Assembly (NCBI RefSeq): GCF_017573505.1
Contig: NZ_JAGEOJ010000001.1
Location: forward strand, 558,001 to 622,000
Length of the DNA stretch: 64,000 nucleotides
Direction of reading: 5' to 3'
Source: Actinomadura barringtoniae
GTDB taxonomy: Bacteria; Actinomycetota; Actinomycetes; Streptosporangiales; Streptosporangiaceae
Both the position numbers and the translations under genes were made by a program. Within the stretch, counting starts at the first letter, position 1. Every line of letters starts with the position of its first letter. This document shows, one piece after another, positions 43,133 to 52,190 of the stretch. A model generated the notes under the pieces. It saw only the letters and a list, made by a program, of their open reading frames with translations, was not told the origin of the DNA and ran no database searches.

Positions 43133-45754
43133 GTGAGCGGACGTCATCGCAATGACTTCCCGGAGGGCGCGCCGGGCGATGGAACGCCCGACCCCTCCAC
43201 ACCGGTCTTCGGCCCGGCCAACGACGGATCCTCCGACTGGTTCGGGCCTCGCGACAGCCAGGGCCTGCCCATCGGCGGTCCGGGCGGTCGCGGCGGGCCC
43301 GGTGGCCCGGGAGGTCACGGCGGTCCTGGCGGTCCCGGCGCATCCAGTGGTCCTGGCGGGCTGCCCATCGGCCCTGGTGGCGCCTCGGGTGAGACGCCCG
43401 AGTGGTTCGTGGCCCGGCAGTCGGGCGAGCAGCCCGCAGGCAGAGGCCCAGGAGGGCCCGGCAGTCCGGGAAGCCCTGGCGGCCCCGGCGGTCCTGGAGG
43501 CCCTGGTGGACGCGGCCCCGGTGGCCTTGGTGGTCCCGCTGGGCACGGCGGGCCTGGTGGACATGGCGGGCCTGGTGGACATGGCGGTCCGGGTGGGTCC
43601 GGCGGCTTCAGCGGGTCCTCTGACGCGGGCGGTTACGGGCTTGGGCGCGGCTCCAGCGCGGCCAATGCGGTCGGCGCGTACGGTCCCAGCGGCTCCGGCC
43701 CTGGCGGTCCCGGCGGTCCTGGCGGACCCCGATCGGGCGGCCCCGGAGGGCCTGGCGGTCCCGGCCCAGGCGGTCCCGGCGGTCCCGGCTCCGGTCCTGG
43801 CGGGCTTGGCGGCGGACGTGGCGAGCCCGGCGGCGGGCTTCCCTCGGGCCTCGGGTACGGGGAGTACGACTCGATCAGCCGTTCCGACGAACGCCCCGCA
43901 GGCTTCTTCGGCGGTCGCGCCGGGGACGACGGCGGTTCGGGCGGCTCCGGTGGCTCGGGCGGCGGTTCCGGCGGCTCGGGCGGGTACGGGAGCGGCGGCT
44001 CCGGTGGCTACGAGTACGGCAGGCGCCGCAAGAAGCGCAGCGCCACCGCGCTGATCGGCCCCATGGCCGGCGCGGTCGGCCTGGCCCTCCTGCTCGGCGT
44101 CGGCGTCTACGCGTTCGCCGAGAGCGGCGGTGACTGCGGCAGCGGCAAGGGCATAACGCTCGACGTCGCGGCCAACCCCGACATCGCGCCCGCGGTGATC
44201 AAGGCGGCGGACCGGTTCAACGGCGCCCGGCACAAGGTCGGCGGCAAGTGCGTCACGGCCAAGGTCTCCAAGACCGAGGCGGGCCAGGTCTCCACCCTGC
44301 TGTCCGGGCAGAGCGTCGAGACCGGCACGAACCCGCGCCCCGACGCGTGGATCCCCGACTCCTCCCTCTGGACCTCGCTCGTCCGCGACTCCGACAAGGG
44401 CAAGAACGTCGAGACCACCAAGACCTCGGTCGCGTCCAGCCCGCTGGTCGTCGGTCTCCCCCGTACGCTCGCCGGGCAGCTCCAGCAGCAGGGCGTCACC
44501 GCCACCCCGTCCTGGGACAACCTCCTCAAGGCCGCGGGCGGCGTCGCGGGCGGCGGCGTGACCAAGAACCAGATGATCCCGCCGAACGCCATCCGCCTCC
44601 TGGTCCCCGACCCGTCGCGGAACGCCGCGGGCATGACCGGGCTGATGGTCGTCAACACGCTGCTGAAGAACGACCCGAACCGCGACTCGATCTTCACGGG
44701 CATCGTCCGTACGGTCCGCGAGAGCACCGTGCCGACCGTGAACTCGCAGTACGCGCAGTTCCGCAAGGGCCGGACCAGCAAGCAGCCGATCGCGCTCTCC
44801 TCCGAGGCCGCGCTCTACAACTACAACAAGAAGAACCCGGCCGAGCCCGCCGTGGCGCTGTACCCGATCGAGGGCACGCTCTCGTTCGACTACCCGTACG
44901 TGGTGACGGCGACCGACGACGCCAAGCAGAAGGCCGCCAAGCTGCTCGAGAAGGCGATGAACACCGACACCACGCGCAACGACGTGCGCGCGCTCGGGTT
45001 CCGTTCGCCCGACGGCAAGGCGCCCTCCTCGTTCGGCCAGCGGTACGGGGTGAGCCCGGCGCGGCCGCGGCAGCTGCCGGTGCCGCAGGCGTCGGAGGTC
45101 CAGCAGGTCATGCAGTCGTGGGCCAAGCTGTCTCTTGGCCTGCGCGTGCTGACCCTGATCGACATCTCCGGCTCGATGGCCGAGAAGGTCGCGCCGAACG
45201 TGACGCGCCTGCAGGCGACCGCGCAGGTCGCGCAGGGCGGCCTCAGCATGATGTCCGATGACACCGAGCTCGGCATCTGGCTGTTCTCCACCAAGCTGCA
45301 GGGCGACCAGGACTACAAGCCGGTCGTGAACGTCGGCCCGCTCGGCGAGCGGATCGGCTCGGTCAAGCGCCGCGACCTGATCCTGTCGCAGCTCGGCCAG
45401 ATGCAGCCGAAGCCGAACGGCGACACGGGCCTGTACGACAGCCTGATCGCCGCGTACCGGGACATGAAGAAGACCTACAAGCCCGAGTTCGGCAACTCGA
45501 TCCTGCTGCTGACCGACGGCGCCAACGACGACGCCGGCGGCCCCTCCCTCAAGGAGACGCTGCAGACCCTCCGCAAGGAGGAGGACCCCAGCAAGCCGAT
45601 CCAGGTCAACATGATCGGCTTCGGGAACGGCGTGGACCCGAACGAGCTCCAGCAGATCGCCGAGGCCACCCACGGCAGCGTCCAGATCGCCAAGACGCCG
45701 CAGGAGATCTCGAAGATCTTCCTCAAGATGCTGTCCCGCCGCATCCAGGAGTAG
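43133..45754 (+). CDS. Membrane protein with collagen-like N-terminus, solute-binding and VWA domains
   Basis: An 873-residue protein. Residues ~40-285 are a Gly/Pro-rich cytoplasmic region of G-x-y and GGPGGPGG units. A membrane helix follows near 303-325 (LIGPMAGAVGLALLLGVG). Outside lies a periplasmic binding protein-like fold (about 340-640), including ITLDVAANPDIAPAVIKAAD, then a VWA domain (about 675-870) with a full MIDAS: DISGSM, the Thr in NGDTGLYDS and the Asp in LLTDGANDD. VWA plus substrate-binding proteins in actinomycetes are linked to metal or wall functions but largely uncharacterised. GTG start at 43133; upstream DNA is AT-richer. Confidence 0.85.
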   Translation: MSGRHRNDFPEGAPGDGTPDPSTPVFGPANDGSSDWFGPRDSQGLPIGGPGGRGGPGGPGGHGGPGGPGASSGPGGLPIGPGGASGETPEWFVARQSGEQPAGRGPGGPGSPGSPGGPGGPGGPGGRGPGGLGGPAGHGGPGGHGGPGGHGGPGGSGGFSGSSDAGGYGLGRGSSAANAVGAYGPSGSGPGGPGGPGGPRSGGPGGPGGPGPGGPGGPGSGPGGLGGGRGEPGGGLPSGLGYGEYDSISRSDERPAGFFGGRAGDDGGSGGSGGSGGGSGGSGGYGSGGSGGYEYGRRRKKRSATALIGPMAGAVGLALLLGVGVYAFAESGGDCGSGKGITLDVAANPDIAPAVIKAADRFNGARHKVGGKCVTAKVSKTEAGQVSTLLSGQSVETGTNPRPDAWIPDSSLWTSLVRDSDKGKNVETTKTSVASSPLVVGLPRTLAGQLQQQGVTATPSWDNLLKAAGGVAGGGVTKNQMIPPNAIRLLVPDPSRNAAGMTGLMVVNTLLKNDPNRDSIFTGIVRTVRESTVPTVNSQYAQFRKGRTSKQPIALSSEAALYNYNKKNPAEPAVALYPIEGTLSFDYPYVVTATDDAKQKAAKLLEKAMNTDTTRNDVRALGFRSPDGKAPSSFGQRYGVSPARPRQLPVPQASEVQQVMQSWAKLSLGLRVLTLIDISGSMAEKVAPNVTRLQATAQVAQGGLSMMSDDTELGIWLFSTKLQGDQDYKPVVNVGPLGERIGSVKRRDLILSQLGQMQPKPNGDTGLYDSLIAAYRDMKKTYKPEFGNSILLLTDGANDDAGGPSLKETLQTLRKEEDPSKPIQVNMIGFGNGVDPNELQQIAEATHGSVQIAKTPQEISKIFLKMLSRRIQE

Positions 45755-45768
45755 TCCCCTACAGCGCC

Positions 45769-45813
45769 CGAACGCCCGCACGATCGCCCCACAAGGCGCC
45801 GTGCGGGCGTTCG
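45769..45813 (+). terminator. Long stem-loop after the VWA gene
   Basis: CGAACGCCCGCAC pairs fully with GTGCGGGCGTTCG around a 19-nt loop. No T run follows, so termination would depend on the hairpin alone. Confidence 0.6.
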
Positions 45814-46315
45814 CGTTCAGCCGCGCAGTCCTCCGTACGGATCCTCCGTACGGAGACGCACGTTCAAGCACGCAGCCGGGACGCGTGCGGGCGTGCAGTT
45901 GTGACACCGGCGGTCGTGAGGGGCGTTCGCGTTCAGTTTCTGTGAGCCGCTCGGGCCCGCTTCGGTGTGCGGAAGTGACGTGTGCTGCCAACGCGTGGAG
46001 CTGGGGCGATACGACCCGGGAGAGATTCCGGGAGATTTCTTTAGAAACCGTGTCAACCGGTCGCGGGGGTCGATCGTCAATCTACATGGAGGCCCGACGG
46101 GGAGCGGGGCCGTCGGGCCTCCTTCGAACTTCCCCCCTGGCCCGAGGCGGGGTGGGCGACACCACGCCCGCCGGGCCGGTGAGTACGGCGGCTTTCCCGG
46201 CTCCGGACGCCATCACGGCTCTGGGCTCCGGGCGCCGCCGCGAAACACGGTTCCCCGCGCCGATCCGGCCCGAGGGAAACCGCATCGCTGACGTCTCAGC
46301 TCGCGGGAGGACCTC
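45814..46315. other. Long leader/intergenic region before the sigma-fusion pair
   Basis: About 500 bp with no gene. It contains CCTCCGTACGGA repeated twice near 45830-45850, the hairpin at 46088-46122, and a less GC-rich stretch at 46020-46080 (GAGATTTCTTTAGAAACCG) that may hold a promoter for the first sigma-factor fusion. Confidence 0.35.
46088..46122. terminator. Stem-loop upstream of the first sigma-fusion gene
   Basis: GGAGGCCCGACGG and CCGTCGGGCCTCC form a perfect 13-bp stem around GGAGCGGGG. It may terminate read-through or act in the leader of the next gene. Confidence 0.6.
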
Positions 46316-47851
46316 GTGTCCGCTTGGCCCAGTCTCGACCGCTCCGACGACCTGCGCCTCGCGCAGGGCATGGCCGCCGGTGAGCTGGACGCCCTGGCAC
46401 AGCTCGTGGACCGGTACGCGGCACGGCTGTACGACTACTGCCACGCGCTGCTGCGCGACCAGCGGTCGGCCGCGAGCGCCCTCCACGACGCGTTCATCGC
46501 CGCGTACGCCCACACCGGGCAGCTGAGCGAGCAGGACCGGTTCCGCAGCTGGCTGTACGCGCTGGCCCGGAACGAGTGCCTGCGCCGCCTCCAGGACCCC
46601 GATCGCCCCACCGAACGCTACGAGGCCCCCGAGGTCGACGACGTGTTCATGGACGCCGAGGACCGGGCCTCGCGCCAGGAGACGCGTCAGCTCGTTCACA
46701 GCGCCCTGTCGGGCCTGCGCGGGCGCGAGCGCGAGGCGCTGGACCTGCTGCTGCGGCACGGCCTGATCGCGCCGGAGATCGGCGGTGCGCTCGGCATCGG
46801 CGACCAGGAGGCCGCCGACCTCATCGCCGAGGCACAGCGCCGCCTGGACGACGGGCTGGCCGCCGCGATGATCGCGCTGAGCGGACGGGACGACTGCCCG
46901 AGCGTCGCCGCGCTGGTGGACGACGGCCAGTGGCCGCTCACCCCGCCGACCGCGCGCAAGCTGATCCGCCACATCGAGTCGTGCCCGACCTGCATGAACC
47001 GCCGCAACCGCCGCGTCTCGACCGGCCGGCTGCTGCAGGTGCTGCCGGTCGCGTTGCTGCCCGCGGACGTACGCCCCGCGATCCTGGCGACCGCGGGAGC
47101 CCCGGCCCCCGCCGACAAGGTGCAGCGGATCGCGCTGGCTGCCGAGCCGTTCGACGAGTGGGGCTGGCCCATCTCCAAGGAGCAGCGGCCGCAGCCCGAG
47201 GGCCGCCGCGCCTCGGGGCCGCCCCGGCTCCTCCCGGCCGTGGTCGCGGCCGCCGTGGTGATCCTGATCGTCGCGGGCGCGTTCATGTGGCTCCCCGGCG
47301 ACGGCCCTGACAAGCGCACAGGGGCGCAGACGCCGCCGCAGACGTCCAGCGCGCCCGATGACCCCTCGCAGACGCCCTCGGACACGCCGACCTCGCCCAG
47401 CGAGTCCCCCACGCCGTCCGACACCCCCACGACCGAGACGCCGACGCCCACCCCGACTCCGACGCCCACGCCGACGCGCACACCGCGGCCGTCCAAGACG
47501 CCCTCGCCGTCCACCAAGCCGCCGCACCGCGGCGCCCTGTCGGTCGGCGGCTGTGGCATGGGCCTGCACGAGGACACCTGCTCGATCTCCGTACGCGCCG
47601 TGGGTGGCTCGGTGACCTGGGCGGTCATCGGGACCAGCGGGGGCGTCCGCGCGGGCGGCGCAGGCCGTCTGAACGCCGGCGCCTCCACGACCGTCACCGC
47701 GTCCCGCCCGGACTCCTGCGACGGCGGTACGTCCGGAACGGTCCGCTTCTCCTCCGGCGCCGCCGCCTCGGTCACCTGGGTCTGCGCGGAGCCCTCGCCG
47801 GACGACCCCGGCAAACCGCAGCAGATCCTCCGCCACCCCATGGCCGAATGA
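46316..47851 (+). CDS. ECF sigma factor fused to zinc-finger anti-sigma, membrane and extracytoplasmic domains (copy 1)
   Basis: A 511-residue protein. Residues ~20-85 are sigma region 2 (ALAQLVDRYAARLYDYCHAL, then DRFRSWLYALARNECLRRLQ) and ~120-180 region 4 (LRGREREALDLLLRHGL). Then comes H219-x3-C223-x2-C226 (HIESCPTC), the signature of ZAS anti-sigma domains, a single membrane helix near 305-326, a Pro/Thr/Ser-rich linker with (P-T)n, and a C-terminal domain of about 85 residues with three or four Cys. ECF families with anti-sigma-like C-terminal extensions are known (ECF52/53 type). External signals could thus act on the sigma domain directly or by cleavage. GTG with GGGAGGACCTC upstream; the paralogue follows in tandem. 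Confidence 0.85.
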   Translation: MSAWPSLDRSDDLRLAQGMAAGELDALAQLVDRYAARLYDYCHALLRDQRSAASALHDAFIAAYAHTGQLSEQDRFRSWLYALARNECLRRLQDPDRPTERYEAPEVDDVFMDAEDRASRQETRQLVHSALSGLRGREREALDLLLRHGLIAPEIGGALGIGDQEAADLIAEAQRRLDDGLAAAMIALSGRDDCPSVAALVDDGQWPLTPPTARKLIRHIESCPTCMNRRNRRVSTGRLLQVLPVALLPADVRPAILATAGAPAPADKVQRIALAAEPFDEWGWPISKEQRPQPEGRRASGPPRLLPAVVAAAVVILIVAGAFMWLPGDGPDKRTGAQTPPQTSSAPDDPSQTPSDTPTSPSESPTPSDTPTTETPTPTPTPTPTPTRTPRPSKTPSPSTKPPHRGALSVGGCGMGLHEDTCSISVRAVGGSVTWAVIGTSGGVRAGGAGRLNAGASTTVTASRPDSCDGGTSGTVRFSSGAAASVTWVCAEPSPDDPGKPQQILRHPMAE

Positions 47852-48085
47852 CCCGTCGATACCCCACAACCGACCGAACGGCGTGAATAAGGCCACAGTG
47901 GTCACTTACTGTTGATCAAGCGCCGCCGCCGGTCACGCAGCGTGCATCACCAACCACACAAATCTCATCAAGCCGCAGAAATCCCAGGAAATTGGTGGCA
48001 AGATCTGGCAACCAGAGCCCGTCGGCCCGCGTCGGCGGCTCACCGGGGGCTTGTCCAGACACACCGATCCACGTGGGAGGACTTC

Positions 48086-49573
48086 GTGGCCCCCGAGCCC
48101 AGTCCCGGTCAGTTCGACGATCCACGGCTGGCTGACGCGCTGCGTGCGGGCGACGTCATCGCGCTGACCGAGGTCTACGACACCTACGCTCCCTTCCTTT
48201 ATGACTACTGCCACGGCCTGTTGCGCGACCGGGTCGAGGCGGCGGGGGCGCTGCGCAACACCCTCATCGCGGCCCGCGCGCACATCGGCGGGCTCGGCGA
48301 TCCGACGCGGCTGCGCGGCTGGCTGTACGCGCTGGCCCGCAAGGAGAGCATGCGGCGGCGCGACGAGCCGTCCCGGCACACCGGCCAGGAGGCGCCGGAG
48401 GCCGACGACGGCGATCTGAGCACCGAGGCGATGAACCGCCGTACCGAACGCCGCGCGCTCGCCCACAGCGCGATGGCGGCGCTCACGGGCCGCCAGCGCG
48501 AGGCGGTCGACCTCGCGGTCCGCCACGAACTCGACCCGCCGGACCTCGCCGGGATCTTCGGCATGTCCTACGAGGAGGTCTCGGACCTGCTCGAGGGCGC
48601 GCTCGCCGATCTTGAGGGCGCGCTGCGCGCCGCACTGATCGCGCAGAACCACTGGGAGGACTGCCCCAGTGTCTCCGCGCTCACCGGTTCCTGGCCGCTG
48701 ACTCCCAAGGCCTCCCAGTCGCTCGTACGGCACGTGGCGAGCTGCCCGACGTGCGAGCCGCGCGAGACGCCGCGGATCCCCGCCGACCGCCTCCTGTCCG
48801 TTCTCCCGATCGCCGCCATCCCGGCCGACCTGCGGCTGGACGTTCTGACCGCCGCCACCGCGGCGGACCGGGGCGAGTTCCGCCGCGGGATCGCCGCGCT
48901 GGCCGAGCCGTTCGACGAGTACGGCTGGCCGGTCCCCTACCGTCCGGGCGCCACCAAGGAACGTGAGGCAAAGCCTAGGAACGTTCCCGTCCTCGCCGCG
49001 GTGGGCGGCGGCATCGTCGCGGTCGCCGTGATCGTGCTCCTGTCGATGACGATGTTCAGCGGCAGCAACTCGGGGGCGAACTCGGCCGCGCCCCCCTCCA
49101 ACAGCCAGGGCGAGCCGTCGGAGGACCCGTCGAACGGCTCCGGCGACCTGCCGCCGCCGAGCGACTCGGCCCCGCCCTCGCCCAGCGCGTCGCCGTCACC
49201 GACGACGACCAGCCCCAGCCCGAGCGAGTCCCCCACCAAGTCGCCGTCGCCGAAGCCCTCGGAGTCGGGCCGGCCCGGGACCCCGCCGCACAAGCCGCCG
49301 CCCGCGCCGCCGAAGCCGGGCACGCTGGCCGTCAGCGGGTGCAGCATGGGCACCAACCGTTCCTGCTCGATGCACATCACCGCGATGGGCGGCCCGGTCA
49401 ACTGGCAGGTCGCAGGCTCGTCCGGCGAGCTCAGCGCGGGCGGCGGAGGCCACCTGCAGGCAGGCCAGACCGTCGGCGTGACCGTCTCCCGTACGAACGG
49501 CTGGTGCCTGGGTTCCAAGAGCGGCACCATCTCGTTCGCCCCAGGAGGAGCAGCCCAGGTCTCCTACTGCTGA
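48086..49573 (+). CDS. ECF sigma / anti-sigma / membrane / extracytoplasmic fusion (copy 2)
   Basis: A 495-residue paralogue of the preceding gene with the same order: sigma region 2 (ALTEVYDTYAPFLYDYCHGL, LRGWLYALARKESMRRR), region 4 (LTGRQREAVDLAVRHEL), ZAS-like H216-x3-C220-x2-C223 (HVASCPTC), AEPFDEYGWPV shared with copy 1, a membrane helix near 300-325, a Pro/Ser linker and a C-terminal Cys-containing domain ending in VSYC. The start at 48086 is a GTG with GGGAGGACTTC upstream, almost identical to copy 1; a longer frame to 47912 exists but does not match copy 1. Tandem duplication with diverged outer domains suggests two different signals. Confidence 0.85.
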   Translation: MAPEPSPGQFDDPRLADALRAGDVIALTEVYDTYAPFLYDYCHGLLRDRVEAAGALRNTLIAARAHIGGLGDPTRLRGWLYALARKESMRRRDEPSRHTGQEAPEADDGDLSTEAMNRRTERRALAHSAMAALTGRQREAVDLAVRHELDPPDLAGIFGMSYEEVSDLLEGALADLEGALRAALIAQNHWEDCPSVSALTGSWPLTPKASQSLVRHVASCPTCEPRETPRIPADRLLSVLPIAAIPADLRLDVLTAATAADRGEFRRGIAALAEPFDEYGWPVPYRPGATKEREAKPRNVPVLAAVGGGIVAVAVIVLLSMTMFSGSNSGANSAAPPSNSQGEPSEDPSNGSGDLPPPSDSAPPSPSASPSPTTTSPSPSESPTKSPSPKPSESGRPGTPPHKPPPAPPKPGTLAVSGCSMGTNRSCSMHITAMGGPVNWQVAGSSGELSAGGGGHLQAGQTVGVTVSRTNGWCLGSKSGTISFAPGGAAQVSYC

Positions 49574-49592
49574 CCGCTCCTGTCCGGGAGGC

Positions 49593-50801
49593 CTACCAGG
49601 CGGAACGGGTGTCGAGGATGTGATGGGCCCGGTTCACCAGGACCGGGACCGCATCGCCGATCTGGTCGAAGCCCTCGCCGACGGTCGCGTTCTGGAGGAA
49701 GCGGGCGTGGATGCCCTCCAGGATGACGGCGAGCTTGAAGCAGGCGAACGCGACGTAGAAGTCGAGGTCGCCGAGGTCGGTGCCGGTGAGCTCGGCGTAC
49801 CGTTCGGCGAACTCGCGGCGCGTGTAGAAGCCGGGCGCCTGGGTGATGGTGGCGCCGACGGGGAGCAGTTCGGGGTCGGTGGCCTCGGCCCAGTAGACGA
49901 GTGTGAGGCCGAGGTCCGACAGCGGGTCGCCCAGCGTGGACATCTCCCAGTCCACGACGGCCGCGATCTCCGGACGGGGCTCCAGGCGTGCCAGCGCGTT
50001 GTCCAGGCGGAAGTCGCCGTGCACGAGCCGTGGGACGCCATCGGCGGGAAGCCTTTCGGCCAGGCGGGCCGTGAGCCGGTCGTACTCGGGAACGTCGTGG
50101 GTCACGCCGCCCGCGCGAATTGCCTCCTGGGAGGCGTCCCACTGCTTGCCCCAGCGCTTCAGCTGGCGCGCCATATATCCAGAGGGACGCCCGAAGTCGC
50201 TCAGCCCGACCTTTTCGACGTCCACCAGGTGGATCGCCGCCAGGGCCTCGGCGAGGCACTCGCTCAGCCCGCGCGCCTGCTCGGGCGTGACGTCGAGGCC
50301 GTCCTCCTTGGTCTTCAGCACGCGGCCCTCGACGTAGTCCATGAGGTAGAAGCGCGCGCCGATGACGTCCTCGTCGTCGCAGAACGCCAGCGTGACCGGC
50401 ACCGGCACGTCGCTGCCCGCGCCGAGCGCCGACAGCACCCGGTACTCGCGGCTCATGTCATGCGCGGTCGGCAGCACGTGCCCGAGCGGCGGCCTGCGCA
50501 GCACGATCCTGCGCTCACCACCCCCTGCCCCGCTCGACGCGCCACCGCCCGCCCCGGCCGGTGTGCCATCGCCCGCCCCGCTCGACGCGCCACCGCCCGC
50601 CCCGCTCGACGCGCCGCCGTTCGACCCGGTCGGTGCGCCGTCCGCGCCGGTCAGCGTGATGCCGTACGTGAGGTTCGACCGCCCGCCCGAGATCACGTCG
50701 ATCGCGCTGATCCGGCCGCTGCCGGGCAGGGCGGCGGCCAACCAGTCCGCCAGGCGGGGTACGTCGATGCCGGGGACGCCGGCCGGGAGTTCAACGGTCA
50801 T
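49593..50801 (-). CDS. Aminoglycoside-phosphotransferase-fold kinase family protein
   Basis: A 402-residue APH-family protein of the type found beside acyl-CoA dehydrogenases. Motifs: GGRSNLTYGI (nucleotide loop), LVHGDFRLDNAL with the catalytic Asp and Asn, and VVDWEMSTLGDPLSDLG with the metal-binding Asp. Within the N-terminal lobe, at about residues 57-95, is an inserted Gly/Ala/Ser repeat (GGASSGAGGG units) encoded by ~30-bp DNA repeats; this sits in a loop normally short in the family. Substrate unknown; antibiotic resistance is not implied by this subfamily. Confidence 0.85.
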   Translation of the reverse strand: MTVELPAGVPGIDVPRLADWLAAALPGSGRISAIDVISGGRSNLTYGITLTGADGAPTGSNGGASSGAGGGASSGAGDGTPAGAGGGASSGAGGGERRIVLRRPPLGHVLPTAHDMSREYRVLSALGAGSDVPVPVTLAFCDDEDVIGARFYLMDYVEGRVLKTKEDGLDVTPEQARGLSECLAEALAAIHLVDVEKVGLSDFGRPSGYMARQLKRWGKQWDASQEAIRAGGVTHDVPEYDRLTARLAERLPADGVPRLVHGDFRLDNALARLEPRPEIAAVVDWEMSTLGDPLSDLGLTLVYWAEATDPELLPVGATITQAPGFYTRREFAERYAELTGTDLGDLDFYVAFACFKLAVILEGIHARFLQNATVGEGFDQIGDAVPVLVNRAHHILDTRSAW

Positions 50802-51199
50802 GAGGCCCTATTAGAACGTGACTCGGTATTGCGTGGGAAGGGCACCCCCTGGCTTGCCCTCATGGGAAACCCGGAGTAACTCCCCGGCCACTTCCGGCCG
50901 CCCCCCGGAACATACTTACCCATCCCTGATCACACTCGTCACCTGGACGGATACAGACTGGTGACACTCGGGTGGCCGGAGTTCCGCAGGAAAACCCGAC
51001 AACAAGGTGGATTTGGCGAACGGGAGGGGTACGCATCTGCGACGACAGACGATCAGACCGGCACATTATTGGATCAAGTGGTGAATAGTCGCCGAAACCC
51101 CTGCAAGACGGCGGGCTGGACACCCGGGTCCGGCTGGGCTACGAACGTAAGGACTAGACCAATTCGGGGCCTTGACCGCCCGATTGGGGGGGACGCACC
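50802..51199. other. Divergent intergenic region
   Basis: About 400 bp between divergent genes. The centre (GGATACAGACTGGTGACACTC; ATTATTGGATCAAGTGGTGAATAGTCG) is less GC-rich and probably holds both promoters. No inverted repeat strong enough to call. Confidence 0.3.
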
Positions 51200-51898
51200 G
51201 TGGCAGACGCATGGCTGCCTGGAGCCGGTCGCATGCCGGCACAGTCCGATGGCGGGCCGTTGCGAGGAGGTGCTCCGCGCACGGCCTGGCTCAGCAGCGA
51301 ATCCGACCCGCGCACCGTATCGGCGAGATCGGTGGCGGCAGATCTGATCAGGGAGGGACGCGTTACCCATCTCGTCTGGAACCCCTCGTCCGGCGAGATC
51401 ATCCAGCTCGTACCGGCCACCAGGGCCGCCCGCCTCCTCGGCGACGTGGGCTGCGAGGGCCGGGTCTGCATCCAGATCATGGTGGTCGGGCACGCCCGGG
51501 ACCCGTTCACCAACACCCTCATGACCGGGCTCGACGCGATCATGCGCTGGCTGGACGCCTGGGGCGTCACCCGGCGCTGGCCCGCGGGACCTCCGCTGCC
51601 CTCGCCGCAGTCCTACCACTCCGGCCGTGACCGCCGGAGCTGGGCGCGCGGCGGGCATTTCGGCGGCTCCCAGATCCCCGGCGTCGACCGACCCGACCCA
51701 GGCGGCATCGACATCCGCCGCGTCACCGGCCCCGACACCCCCGTCACCGCCATCCCCAAACCCCGACCCGTCCCCACCGAAGAGAGCGCCCCCGGCCGCG
51801 CCCGCCACCTGATCCGCCCCCCGGATCCCGTGCGCATGCCCGACCCGGAGCCGCCCCGCCTGACCCCCGTACGCCCCGCCGAACCAGCCCACCACTAA
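51200..51898 (+). CDS. Amidase_2/PGRP-like protein with altered metal-site motif
   Basis: A 232-residue protein. Segments such as HLVWNPSSGEIIQLVPATRAARLLG, GRVCIQIMVVG, WLDAWGVTRRWPAGP and ARGGHFGGSQIPG...DPGGIDI follow the order of N-acetylmuramoyl-L-alanine amidase/PGRP-like domains (the last corresponding to GHSQVPG..HTDPG). The Zn-ligand histidines in that last block are replaced (G for H, and R-P for H-T), so it is likely non-catalytic, perhaps a peptidoglycan-binding protein. No signal peptide. The last 60 residues are Pro/Arg-rich. GTG start. Confidence 0.5.
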   Translation: MADAWLPGAGRMPAQSDGGPLRGGAPRTAWLSSESDPRTVSARSVAADLIREGRVTHLVWNPSSGEIIQLVPATRAARLLGDVGCEGRVCIQIMVVGHARDPFTNTLMTGLDAIMRWLDAWGVTRRWPAGPPLPSPQSYHSGRDRRSWARGGHFGGSQIPGVDRPDPGGIDIRRVTGPDTPVTAIPKPRPVPTEESAPGRARHLIRPPDPVRMPDPEPPRLTPVRPAEPAHH

Positions 51899-51984
51899 CG
51901 CGCTGCCCGGCGAGCCCCTCCTCGCCGGCAAGCAGCACCGCCGAGCGCGCAAGGCGAGCCCCTCCTCGCCCGCGCCCGGCGCTC

Positions 51985-52020
51985 CCCCAGCCCCCAGCCC
52001 CCAGCCCCCAGCCCCCAGCC
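51985..52020. repeat. CCCCCAG tandem repeat
   Basis: Five or so uninterrupted 7-bp CCCCCAG units in the ~290-bp gap between the convergent amidase-like and MocR genes. The rest of the gap is GC-rich with CGCG-type short repeats and no gene. Confidence 0.85.
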
Positions 52021-52190
52021 CGCACTCTCTTACGCGCAGCGCACCCCACTTCTAGCGCGCAGCATCCCTCCCCGCTTGGGCACCTCAAGCCCCTCACCAG
52101 CGCACGTTGAGACTCTCCGGCGGTAGGACGAGGCGCCCCCACGCTCTCGCACGGCGCACGCCTCTCGTTAGGGCGCGCGGCCCTTTCTCG

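Noticed and set aside
43046..45991. 981-residue open frame on the minus strand
   Set aside because: Shadow of the VWA protein; Gly/Ala/Arg-rich with no motif, while the plus strand has a full MIDAS.
49593..50801. Aminoglycoside resistance gene
   Set aside because: Motifs and context match the broad APH-fold kinase subfamily associated with acyl-CoA metabolism, not known resistance enzymes.
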